13,690 nucleotides of DNA from Christensenella sp. UBA4651 (GTDB lineage Bacteria; Bacillota; Clostridia; Christensenellales; UBA1242): the NCBI GenBank assembly GCA_002405615.1, contig DHMD01000037.1, positions 1 through 13,690 on the forward strand. The letters run 5' to 3'. Made by a program: the position numbers and the translations under genes. The notes under the pieces were generated by a model. It ran no database searches. It was not told where the DNA came from and was given only the letters and a program-made list of their open reading frames with translations. Positions 6,906-13,690 of this stretch are shown here, piece after piece. Within the stretch, counting starts at the first letter, position 1. Every line of letters starts with the position of its first letter.

Positions 6906-7778
6906 TTATGCAGCCCTACCCTTTAGCTCTACTACATTATAGCCGTCAGCACTAATTGTAGCTTTGGCACACCCTTCACCTACATAGTGAGCAATTCCGT
7001 GAGCCGATTCAGCACCTTCCGCAGGAGTAGTAACATTCAGTACTACATTTGCACCGATAGTTACATTTGCAGCACCACCTGGGTAACCACAACTATCAAC
7101 TACGATAGCATCACCAGTTTGTTTGTAGCCATCATTACAAAACTCATAAGCTTTTGCTTCACCAGTTGCTGTAATAGTAGAGTTAGAGATATTAACAATA
7201 CCACATTTGATGTAAACACCAGCAACATTACCAGTGATTGTAGCACCACCAATGTTCAAAGCTTTTGAGTTAGGCATATAGATAGCCGCTTGTTGCTCTG
7301 CAACAATATTTGCACCCTCAAAAATATTGATGATAACTTTATCCTCACCTACACTACCATTACCCGAAATGGCAGTATCATATTTTGAGGTAACAGTACC
7401 ATAAATATTCAGAGTTGAGTTTTCTTGACCAACGTAAATTGTTGGTTTATCCAAGTCTGGAGAAGCCTGAGTATTTGCAACGATCATATCACTCGCAACA
7501 GTCAAAACACCTGCATTTTGAACCCAAACAGCCCAAGAAGCAGTCTCAAAAGTACCATTGCAAAGTACCAGTCTAGAACCAGCCTTTGAACAAGCAAGGT
7601 CAAAACCTTTTGCTGATGAAGTTACTTTGTGTCCACCAAAGTCAATAACAACATTGTGGTCAACTGAAATGCAACTTGTATCTTTTGCAAAATCAAAACT
7701 TTCTGTAACAAAAATCAATGATTTCTTTGCAGAAATTGCCGCTTGCAACTCAGTCTCGTTAGCAACATTAATTAGCAC
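6906..7778 (-). CDS. Parallel beta-helix protein, probably the displaced C-terminal part of the upstream lipoprotein
   Basis: The 290-residue frame begins with VANETELQAAI and contains DHNVVIDFGGHKV followed by short repeated beta-strand turns (for example NIYGTVTSKYD, INIFEGANIVAEQQAAIYM, LNIGGATITGNVAGVYI, VNISNSTITATGEA). This is the look of a right-handed parallel beta-helix of the pectate-lyase-like superfamily. I see no catalytic motif, so binding or structural use is more likely than enzymatic activity. The only early start is a GTG (7776-7778) that overlaps the lipoprotein gene by 11 nt. It has no Shine-Dalgarno sequence, and the protein has no signal peptide, which is odd for this protein type. 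Deleting one TAAT of the tandem pair at 7767-7774 would fuse it in frame to the lipoprotein. It may be a frame-shifted domain, a product of termination-reinitiation, or a real separate gene. Confidence 0.7.
   Translation of the reverse strand: MLINVANETELQAAISAKKSLIFVTESFDFAKDTSCISVDHNVVIDFGGHKVTSSAKGFDLACSKAGSRLVLCNGTFETASWAVWVQNAGVLTVASDMIVANTQASPDLDKPTIYVGQENSTLNIYGTVTSKYDTAISGNGSVGEDKVIINIFEGANIVAEQQAAIYMPNSKALNIGGATITGNVAGVYIKCGIVNISNSTITATGEAKAYEFCNDGYKQTGDAIVVDSCGYPGGAANVTIGANVVLNVTTPAEGAESAHGIAHYVGEGCAKATISADGYNVVELKGRAA
7767..7774 (-). repeat. Tandem TAAT duplication at the junction of the two surface-protein frames
   Basis: The minus strand reads TAATTAAT here, two perfect copies of TAAT. 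The second copy supplies the TAA stop (7768-7770) of the 1126-aa lipoprotein. With one copy removed the reading becomes Thr-Arg-Ala-Asn-Val-Ala-Asn-Glu, running from the lipoprotein straight into the beta-helix frame. Confidence 0.85.
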
Positions 7779-10700
7779 GAGTGTAAGCAGCTACTGCAAA
7801 GTTTGCAGAAGAAGCCAATTCGCCTTGTTCATTGTAGTAAGTAATGTATGCTGTGCTATTACTTGAACCAGTCAAGGTCATAGGTTTTGTATAGTTTGCA
7901 AAATCAAATACTACAAATCTGTTGGTATTATCAAACGCATAACGAATATTATAGCCAACCAATTCAGCCCAATCATTCTCGTCAAAAGCACTTGTATAAC
8001 TTGCCTCATAAGTTGTTAGGTCAATAAAGTCATAACGCATTAAATCAAAATCCAACTCTTGGGCAGATTCATTCAAAGTTTTTGAAGTAGAGTAATTTAC
8101 TCGTACCGTACTCTTATCCTCACCTCTTGCATAAGCAACAACAGTAAGTACATATTTACCAGCCGCTAACACAGTATCACCTTTTGCAGTCAAAGCAAAG
8201 TTTTCCATACTGTCTAGTGAAGCATTAATAACAGGTAATGAAACAAATTCACCGCCTTGAGCATTTGTAATCTTTGCACTCAAAGTATTTTTGAGAGACT
8301 CACTTACACCATCAGCCTTGTTGTTATAGAAACCAACAAAACCATCAGCACCCAAACCTGCAATTTTACCATAGTTCACACAGCCTTCGACAACAACAGT
8401 GTCTTCACTGAAATTACGATACCAAGGGTTACCAGTCAACATACCAACTTTATCACTAGATACCACATTACCATAGTTCACACAATTACGGAATACAAGT
8501 TGAGAATCAAAGTTGTTAGGATTGCTGTAAGTATAGCCACCCAAGAACAAACCAAAGTAACTAGCTTCAGAAACATAGTTTGCATAGTTTGTACAATCAA
8601 CAAAAGACAATAATCCTGCATTTGAATGAGCAAGGTATGCACTTTCGTTATTGTCAGAAGATGTTACCATAGTACTGTTACCAGCATTTCTGATATTTAC
8701 ATTATTAAATGCAGCATATTCACCAGTAGCAACACCAGCGAAACTAGCAATATAATCACCCAAAAGAATGTCCAAATTAGAAACTTCTGCATTTAGCATA
8801 TATTCGAAAATTGCACCGTCTGTCGAAATGAACTTATCAGGGTTCAAGCCTTTGATTGAGTAGTTTTCAGTTGCTGATTTCTTTGCGTCAAGATGACCGA
8901 TAAACCAAGAGCAAGAACCACCATTGTAGTCAGCGAAGTCAATATCAGCAATCAATTTGTAGTAGACATCAGAAGCCTCACTAATTACGGCACTCTTAGT
9001 AGCAGCGTCATCAGTAGCAGCATATGTCGTGTAGTATGCTTCAAGTTTAGACATCATACCCTCGAAACCAGTCAAACTGTTAATCAAGTATGGATTTGCC
9101 TCTTTACCATTACCAAACTTGTAAACGCCGTTATCACCAGTAATGTTGAATGACTCGCTTGCGTTACGCAACATAAAGCACCATTTACCAGCGAAACCGT
9201 TCTCGTCTACGAGTTTAATATTAGCAGTCTCACAAGCAGCCTCTAATTCTTTCATTTGCTCTGCGCTCAATACAGGAGCAGCATTTGGAGCAGCGGCAAA
9301 CTTTGCTGTATAAATAGGGTTTAGATCACCTTGTTCTTTGAAGAAAGCAACAGTATATGTGTTTACCTCAGCAGTATATTGAGCAGTATAAGTAGCGTCT
9401 GCTGTAACGATACTCAAAGCTCCCCAAGTTGAGAATGTGTAACTTGCGTAAGAGTCGCCATTTCTAACAGGTGTAGCAACACTTTCCACGCTAGGCTTGT
9501 CGTTGTATTTAACTTGTTGAGTAACAGTCTGTACATGTTGACTACCGTTTTCGCCCTCTACTACAAAGTAGCCATCGCCTGCGTCAAATGTAATAGTGTA
9601 GTAACGGTCAGTCTCAACATATTCGGCCGTAAACGCCATACCAGAACCAGTAACCCTAGTAGAGTCGGTCAAATTACGGTACTTATCAAATTCATAAGTG
9701 AAAGCGTCAGTAGGACTCTTTGTCGGTATAATCTCAGGAGCTACAACGATAGCACCATAGTCAAACAAAACCTCTTGATAAGTTTTTGAACCGTTACCAG
9801 TTACAAAGTAAGCATTTTCACCAGCATAAAAAGTAACAGCGTATTGTCTAACTGCCTCACCATATTGAGCATGGAACACAATACCATCGCCTGAAACCTT
9901 AGACTCGCTAGTAAGCCCCTCATACCCAGTAAAAGTGTAAACCTTGTCAACAGTTGCTTGTCTAGTAGGTTTCATTTCAGGAGCGATAATTTCAGCCTCC
10001 CATTCAAACTGTCTAGTCAAAGTCTTTTCAGCAGTGTTGCTAAAATACCCCTCGCCAGCGTCAAATGTAACAGTGTACATTCTAGTAGTTTGAGTATATT
10101 CTGCCTTGAACTCAATATCGCCTGATACAGTAGCACCCTCAGGGATATTAAATTTCTTGAAAGTATAGATTGTCGTGTTAGTCATATCCATTACAGGAGC
10201 ATCGTTCGCAACGTATGGGTATGAAATAGTAGCACCATATTTCATTTTTACAACATTTGTGCTACTACCATTCTTGAACTTACCAGCACCAGCATTAAAT
10301 GTAATGTCGTACAACCTGTCTTTTGCAGTCCAGTGTGCGTAAACAGTCGTGTTGCCAGAAACATTGGCAATCTTGTTGCCGCCACTAGCAGCATCGTACC
10401 AACCATCAAACTCAAAAACCTGAGCTGCAGTTGATTCGGGAGCAACCATTGAATAGCCAGTAGGCAATTCAATTTTGTCCCCGTATTTCAAGCCGTCATT
10501 TTGATAAGAGTCCTTAGTTTCACCGCTACCAACATCAATACTACCACCATTTGCATTAAAAGTAACAGTATATAGGATAGGAGTTTGCTCCCATTGCGCC
10601 TTGTAAGTAATAGACTGAGTAGCCTTACTATTTACAGTTGCGTCATATCCCATAAATGTGTAAGTGTAACTATTGTCAGCCGCTCTCGTAGGAGTAGCAG

Positions 10701-11148
10701 GCACGCTAATTGAAGCATCGTACTCATAATCACTAGAAACCGTAGTGGTAGGAGTACTCAAATGAGTATAAACACCACCATTTGCATCAAATGTAATAGT
10801 GTACATACGAGTTTCCTCTTTCCAACTAGCCTTGACAGTCAAGTTCTCAGAAACAGTCTGAGAAACATCTACATCCCAGCCATCAAAAGTATAAACCTTG
10901 GTATTGGTAGAATCTCTCTTTGGCAAATATAGTTTGCTCAAATCAAGTTTCTCACCCTTATTAACTTCCAAAGTATAACTTGACTTTGTTTCAGTCTCGC
11001 CTTCGATTTCAAAATATCCGCCGTTAGCCTCAAAAGTAACCGTGATTTTGTCTGTGCTACACCCAGCAAAACCAAAGGTACACAAGGTAACCAACATCAA
11101 GCATATCATCAAAGGGAAGACCAAAAACTTTTTGTTAAAAGATAACAT
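7768..11148 (-). CDS. Large surface lipoprotein with seven InlB-like repeats and a beta-helix-like region
   Basis: A predicted exported, lipid-anchored surface protein of 1126 aa, probably involved in adhesion or other surface contacts. The N-terminus is a lipoprotein signal: basic NKK, a hydrophobic core (8-27) and a lipobox FAGC with C30 as the lipidation site (Phe at -3 is slightly unusual). Seven repeats of about 76-87 residues fill 31-595, each starting like YTVTFDANGG, the Listeria-Bacteroides InlB B-repeat type. A partial eighth (NTYTVAFF) starts at 596. Next comes NPYLINSLTGFEGM with KLIADIDFAD, typical of GLUG-like/beta-helix adhesin regions, and CVNYGxV-type turns; a beta-rich C-terminal domain follows. 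I chose the ATG at 11146-11148 because it gives a proper signal peptide; AAAGGAG (11160-11166) lies 11 nt upstream, rather far. The ATG 14 codons earlier would place this site inside the gene. The frame ends at a TAA created by a TAAT duplication, so it may be truncated. Confidence 0.88.
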   Translation of the reverse strand: MLSFNKKFLVFPLMICLMLVTLCTFGFAGCSTDKITVTFEANGGYFEIEGETETKSSYTLEVNKGEKLDLSKLYLPKRDSTNTKVYTFDGWDVDVSQTVSENLTVKASWKEETRMYTITFDANGGVYTHLSTPTTTVSSDYEYDASISVPATPTRAADNSYTYTFMGYDATVNSKATQSITYKAQWEQTPILYTVTFNANGGSIDVGSGETKDSYQNDGLKYGDKIELPTGYSMVAPESTAAQVFEFDGWYDAASGGNKIANVSGNTTVYAHWTAKDRLYDITFNAGAGKFKNGSSTNVVKMKYGATISYPYVANDAPVMDMTNTTIYTFKKFNIPEGATVSGDIEFKAEYTQTTRMYTVTFDAGEGYFSNTAEKTLTRQFEWEAEIIAPEMKPTRQATVDKVYTFTGYEGLTSESKVSGDGIVFHAQYGEAVRQYAVTFYAGENAYFVTGNGSKTYQEVLFDYGAIVVAPEIIPTKSPTDAFTYEFDKYRNLTDSTRVTGSGMAFTAEYVETDRYYTITFDAGDGYFVVEGENGSQHVQTVTQQVKYNDKPSVESVATPVRNGDSYASYTFSTWGALSIVTADATYTAQYTAEVNTYTVAFFKEQGDLNPIYTAKFAAAPNAAPVLSAEQMKELEAACETANIKLVDENGFAGKWCFMLRNASESFNITGDNGVYKFGNGKEANPYLINSLTGFEGMMSKLEAYYTTYAATDDAATKSAVISEASDVYYKLIADIDFADYNGGSCSWFIGHLDAKKSATENYSIKGLNPDKFISTDGAIFEYMLNAEVSNLDILLGDYIASFAGVATGEYAAFNNVNIRNAGNSTMVTSSDNNESAYLAHSNAGLLSFVDCTNYANYVSEASYFGLFLGGYTYSNPNNFDSQLVFRNCVNYGNVVSSDKVGMLTGNPWYRNFSEDTVVVEGCVNYGKIAGLGADGFVGFYNNKADGVSESLKNTLSAKITNAQGGEFVSLPVINASLDSMENFALTAKGDTVLAAGKYVLTVVAYARGEDKSTVRVNYSTSKTLNESAQELDFDLMRYDFIDLTTYEASYTSAFDENDWAELVGYNIRYAFDNTNRFVVFDFANYTKPMTLTGSSNSTAYITYYNEQGELASSANFAVAAYTRAN
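9364..11058 (-). repeat. Array of seven InlB-like B-repeats in two sub-blocks
   Basis: Protein-level repeats within the lipoprotein. Residue ranges are 31-114, 115-190, 191-277, 278-355, 356-433, 434-514 and 515-595. Repeats 1-3 (bases 10318-11058) carry ANGG after the first strand and end in A-x-W. Repeats 4-7 (9364-10317) carry AGxG-like variants and end in A-x-Y. The copies are divergent rather than identical, so recent copy-number change is unlikely. Confidence 0.85.
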
Positions 11149-11208
11149 AAAGTGATTTTCTCCTTTTGAAATTTTTGACAAATTCATCATTGATTTATCA
11201 TAGTCGAC

Positions 11209-11237
11209 ATTATAGCATAATTAGAAAATACTGTCAA
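11209..11237 (-). promoter_or_regulatory. Full-consensus sigma-A promoter of the lipoprotein gene
   Basis: On the minus strand TTGACA (11232-11237) and TATAAT (11209-11214) are both perfect and are separated by exactly 17 nt. TGC immediately before the -10 also makes an extended -10 element. Transcription should begin near 11202, giving a leader of about 50 nt. This is the best vegetative promoter in the window. Confidence 0.9.
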
Positions 11238-11246
11238 ATGTTTGAC
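11233..11246. promoter_or_regulatory. Palindromic operator-like site over the -35 box
   Basis: A perfect inverted repeat GTCAAA-TG-TTTGAC (arms 11233-11238 and 11241-11246) covers most of the -35 hexamer of the lipoprotein promoter. Its position suits a dimeric repressor that blocks RNA polymerase. I do not recognise the regulator, and a 6-bp-arm palindrome can occur by chance. Confidence 0.5.
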
Positions 11247-11295
11247 CCTAAATTAATTATTCAATTACACCTTATTATGTGCAAGAAAATTAAAT

Positions 11296-11320
11296 AAAAT
11301 GCTGCCGAACGCAACATTTT
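11296..11320 (-). terminator. Intrinsic terminator of spoIVA
   Basis: Arms GCAACATTTT (11311-11320) and AAAATGCTGC (11296-11305) form a 10-bp stem with one U-G pair around a 5-nt loop. An AT-rich tail (ATTTAATTTTC) follows on the minus strand. It lies just past the spoIVA stop codon; the T tract is interrupted, so efficiency may be moderate. Confidence 0.75.
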
Positions 11321-11326
11321 ACATTT

Positions 11327-12808
11327 TTACAGTAATATACAAATAATTCCGCCCTTTCCTTCATTTACAATCCGAGTGAGAGCCTTACGCATTTTCTTCT
11401 GCGCTTCTAGGGGCATTGCAGTAATTTTGGTATTAATCCCCTCGCTCATCAACTGATGAATGGTTTTGCCGAACATATTTGTCTGCCAAATTCCATCTGG
11501 ATTATTACTAGCCTCGGTATTGAGGAATTGCACCAAATCTTTTGACTGTTCCTGTGTACCGACTAGCGGGCTAATTTCCGTTTCCAAATCCACACGCATA
11601 ATATGCAGGCTCGGAGCAGTGGCGTGGATTTTGACACCCCAGCGGTTCGAACCCTGCTTGATAACCTCGGGTTCGTCCAACTGCAACTCGCTAACATCAG
11701 GCTGCACAACCCCATACCCAGTTTCAGCCACCGAGTCGAGAGCCGCACTCAATCTGTCATATTTTAGTTTCGCCGTGGCTAGCGATTTTATCTGCGCAAT
11801 CAACTCAAAATCGCTACCAATTTGCATACCGCATTGCGAACTCAACACATTATAAAATAGCCCCTCTTTCGGTGCGAGCGTGTACAGAATTTTGCCCTCG
11901 CCCATCTCAATACTTGTCATCACAGTCGGCTCAAAATGCTCACTATCCTCAAAAAGGATACTGCCCTTATCAAAGTCCCCGATTTTCAGCACGTCCTTGC
12001 CTACACGCTCAATTTCGCCCACAATTTCCGTAATAATCTCGTTATCAAAAGGCAGCGCAGTTAGCCATTGCGGCATATTTACCTCGATTCCGACAAACGG
12101 AAATTCCTGCAAGATTTTATCAAAAATTGTTAGCACATCGTCAGACTTTAATTCAGCGACATTGATAGCCACCGCACTGACCGAATACTTCTGCTCCATT
12201 TGATTTGCCATAGCGACCGTTTCGGGGGCTGAGGGGTGAGTCGAATTGACAACAATTACAAAAGGCTTGTTGTGTTGACGCAATTCCATAACCAATTTGT
12301 CCACAGCAGGCGTGTAGTTTGCGCTGTCAATTTCGCCGAAACTTCCGTCCGAAGTCAGCAAAACCGCCACCGTACTATGCTCGGTTACCACCTTGCGAGT
12401 GCCGATTTCCGCCGACTCCTCGAATGTCATCGGCTCATCACTCCATGGAGTCTTGACCATACGAGCCTTGCCGCCCTCCATATGCCCTTGCGCACCCGCC
12501 ACCAAATAGCCGACACAATCAATCAAGCGCACATTAGCGACAACATTATTCCCCAAATCTACTCGCACCGCCTCCGCTGGCACAAATTTGGGCTGTGTAG
12601 TCATAATCGTATTGCCGTCTGCACTTTGCGGCAACTCGTCCAGCGCACACGCACGCATATTTTCGCTACTGATATTAGGCAAAATAAATTGCTCGGTAAA
12701 TTTGGTAATAAAGGTGGATTTGCCCACACGCACTGGCCCTACCACCCCAACATACAAATCACCATTAGTTCGGGTCGCAATGTCATGATAGATATTGTAA
12801 GGGTTCAT
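11327..12808 (-). CDS. spoIVA: Stage IV sporulation protein A, spore coat morphogenetic ATPase
   Basis: SpoIVA is made in the mother cell, hydrolyses ATP and polymerises on the outer forespore membrane as the basement layer of the spore coat; it is also needed for cortex formation. The 493-aa product matches the usual length (492 in B. subtilis). Family features are the N-terminal IATRTNGDLYVGVVG, the Walker A-type GPVRVGKST (24-32), DELPQS (57-62), TIMTTQPKFVP (67-77), LIDCVGY with the Walker B aspartate (D97), EIGTRKVVTEHSTV (134-147), LDEPEVIKQGS (377-387), and the conserved C-terminus NEGKGGIICILL. The ATG at 12806-12808 has AAGGAG 8 nt upstream. The gene is monocistronic, with its own sigma-E-like promoter and terminator, as expected for an early mother-cell gene. 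Confidence 0.97.
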   Translation of the reverse strand: MNPYNIYHDIATRTNGDLYVGVVGPVRVGKSTFITKFTEQFILPNISSENMRACALDELPQSADGNTIMTTQPKFVPAEAVRVDLGNNVVANVRLIDCVGYLVAGAQGHMEGGKARMVKTPWSDEPMTFEESAEIGTRKVVTEHSTVAVLLTSDGSFGEIDSANYTPAVDKLVMELRQHNKPFVIVVNSTHPSAPETVAMANQMEQKYSVSAVAINVAELKSDDVLTIFDKILQEFPFVGIEVNMPQWLTALPFDNEIITEIVGEIERVGKDVLKIGDFDKGSILFEDSEHFEPTVMTSIEMGEGKILYTLAPKEGLFYNVLSSQCGMQIGSDFELIAQIKSLATAKLKYDRLSAALDSVAETGYGVVQPDVSELQLDEPEVIKQGSNRWGVKIHATAPSLHIMRVDLETEISPLVGTQEQSKDLVQFLNTEASNNPDGIWQTNMFGKTIHQLMSEGINTKITAMPLEAQKKMRKALTRIVNEGKGGIICILL

Positions 12809-12841
12809 TCTCTTTACTCCTTTGAACGATTTGTTACCCCT

Positions 12842-12870
12842 ACTTTATGCCACCAAGTTACACATTATGA
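12842..12870 (-). promoter_or_regulatory. Sigma-E-type promoter of spoIVA
   Basis: On the minus strand, a -35 TCATAAT (12864-12870) and a -10 CATAAAGT (12842-12849) are separated by 14 nt. The known Bacillus sigma-E pattern is kmATAtt, 14 nt, CATACAnT, so the -10 matches at all but one defined position and the spacing is exact. Placement 33 nt before the start codon, and the known sigma-E dependence of spoIVA in Bacillus, support the call. Confidence 0.8.
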
Positions 12871-12883
12871 CACAAAAACGAAA

Positions 12884-12907
12884 AGAAAGGCTACAAAAAG
12901 CCTCTCT
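12884..12907 (-). terminator. Intrinsic terminator of the beta-propeller gene
   Basis: Arms AGAGAGGCT (12899-12907) and AGCCTTTCT (12884-12892) form a 9-bp stem with one G-U pair and a 6-nt loop. They are followed on the minus strand by TTTCGTTTTTG. It lies 15 nt past the stop codon of the upstream gene and just ahead of the spoIVA promoter. Confidence 0.8.
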
Positions 12908-12922
12908 CATATCAAAATAGAA

Positions 12923-13690
12923 TTAATCCTCAGAAACATAGTCCTCTTCTAGCAACTTACCCACAAAATGTGTGTATACACTTTGGTCAATTTCCGAAGT
13001 GGTAGCACCGTAGTTTGCATAGTGCAAATAGTAGTTGTTTGTGTACTTTACAAAGAAGTAAATCTTGTCGCCGTCCACACTAAAGTTATTGACAATATCG
13101 CCCTTTGCGGTTACGCCAGACGGAATCATTGCAGTACCAGTCTGATCAGCCTTTGTAAAGTCCACACGATATAGCGAACTATCGCTCAAATAGTAGACAA
13201 AATTACCCTCAACCTTGACAATTTTGGAAATGATATCGCTAGCCAAGAATTTTACAGCAGTCTGACCAGCAATCTTGTAATACGAGTTTGTACCGTCTGA
13301 ATAAAGGATAGAGGTTTCGTATTTTTTGCCAGTCATAGCAAATGACCTAATATCCGCACTACTACCATAAGCCTGCGCACTAACCTCGATTTCATCGTCT
13401 ACAAAATTATTAGCAAAAATCTTGGCATTTGCACCAGTTACGGTCTTTACATAGTATAGGTAATCGCCGTTTGTGCCTTTTACCTCATAACTCTCGCCCT
13501 TGCTAGTATAAACATCGCTAGCCTTGTTCTCTACAAGGTCATAACTCTTTAACACAGTCGTGGTAGAGTCATCGTGGTCCTCAACAGTAAAGTAAATTTT
13601 TTTATCAATATCGCTCACAACATCAGTGCTGCGACTGTATGTCGGCATAGAAGATGACGAAACATGCTCCTCAGCAACTACATTTTGAGT
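12923..13690 (-). CDS. Beta-propeller-like, probably exported protein; 5' end outside the window
   Basis: The frame is open to the window edge, giving 255 visible residues, so the real start lies beyond base 13690. An internal ATG at 13646-13648 lacks a well-placed ribosome site and I do not take it as the start. The protein shows repeated units with an aromatic strand pattern: KIYFTVEDHDDSTTTVLKSYDL, DYLYYVKTVTGANAKIF, NFVYYLSDSSLYRVDF and KIYFFVKYTNNYYLHYANY. This is the look of the DUF5050/low-density-lipoprotein-receptor-type beta-propeller repeats common in Firmicute surface proteins. It is rich in Thr, Ser, Asp and Tyr and has no cysteine in the visible part. The function is unknown; a lipoprotein or membrane-anchored sensor or binding protein is plausible. 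It ends before a terminator and is not cotranscribed with spoIVA by design. Confidence 0.7.
   Translation of the reverse strand, partial: TQNVVAEEHVSSSSMPTYSRSTDVVSDIDKKIYFTVEDHDDSTTTVLKSYDLVENKASDVYTSKGESYEVKGTNGDYLYYVKTVTGANAKIFANNFVDDEIEVSAQAYGSSADIRSFAMTGKKYETSILYSDGTNSYYKIAGQTAVKFLASDIISKIVKVEGNFVYYLSDSSLYRVDFTKADQTGTAMIPSGVTAKGDIVNNFSVDGDKIYFFVKYTNNYYLHYANYGATTSEIDQSVYTHFVGKLLEEDYVSED

Noticed and set aside
7768..7790. Programmed ribosomal frameshift as the main explanation for the overlap
   Set aside because: No slippery heptamer, rare-codon +1 site, or clear downstream stem was seen; the tandem TAAT duplication explains the offset more simply. It is kept only as an alternative.
12236..12952. 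A 238-codon open frame on the plus strand opposite spoIVA
   Set aside because: It lies antisense to the fully conserved spoIVA frame, has no ribosome site, and its product resembles no protein; it is a shadow frame.
13614..13675. GAGGAG followed by ATG near the right edge, as a possible gene start
   Set aside because: The nearest ATG is only 1 nt from the GAGGAG and opens a frame of about 16 codons; the in-frame ATG of the propeller gene is 18 nt away, too far. The propeller frame continues to the window edge.

Overview
The window comes from a low-GC, endospore-forming Firmicute, most likely a clostridium-like gut or environmental lineage. The key evidence is a full-length spoIVA with a near-consensus sigma-E promoter, a dcw (division and cell wall) cluster in Firmicute order, meso-DAP-type MurE, strong Shine-Dalgarno sites and AT-rich intergenic spacers. 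Every gene I can support lies on the minus strand, so transcription runs from high to low coordinates. No RNA genes, insertion sequences or CRISPR arrays were seen.

From the upstream (right) end: 12923-13690 is the 3' part of a beta-propeller-like, probably exported protein that runs off the window. It ends at an intrinsic terminator (12884-12907). spoIVA (11327-12808) follows as its own unit, with a sigma-E-type promoter and a terminator (11296-11320). It encodes the ATPase that forms the basal layer of the spore coat.

Next is a surface-protein locus (6906-11148). It is driven by a textbook vegetative promoter whose -35 box lies inside a perfect palindrome. It encodes a 1126-aa lipoprotein with seven InlB-like repeats and a beta-helix-like region. 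An 11-nt overlapping second frame encodes a 290-aa parallel beta-helix that has no ribosome site or signal peptide. Removing one copy of a 4-nt tandem repeat (TAAT)2 at the junction would join both frames into one protein of about 1412 aa. This is the most interesting feature of the window. A strong hairpin terminator closes the locus.

6033-6695 encodes a 220-aa cysteine-containing protein of unknown function with a possible sigma-K-type promoter, so it may be a late mother-cell (coat-like) protein. A terminator with a GNRA-type loop ends it.

From about 5911 leftwards runs an apparent operon: a calcineurin-type metallophosphoesterase, rsmH, a diverged FtsL-like protein, a PASTA-bearing class B PBP (FtsI/SpoVD) and murE (cut by the left edge). 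The phosphoesterase sits where mraZ is often found and its stop codon is embedded in the rsmH ribosome site. Genes from the phosphoesterase to the PBP are 10-32 nt apart; murE follows after 126 nt and may have an extra weak promoter. Together these genes serve septal and spore peptidoglycan synthesis and 16S rRNA methylation.
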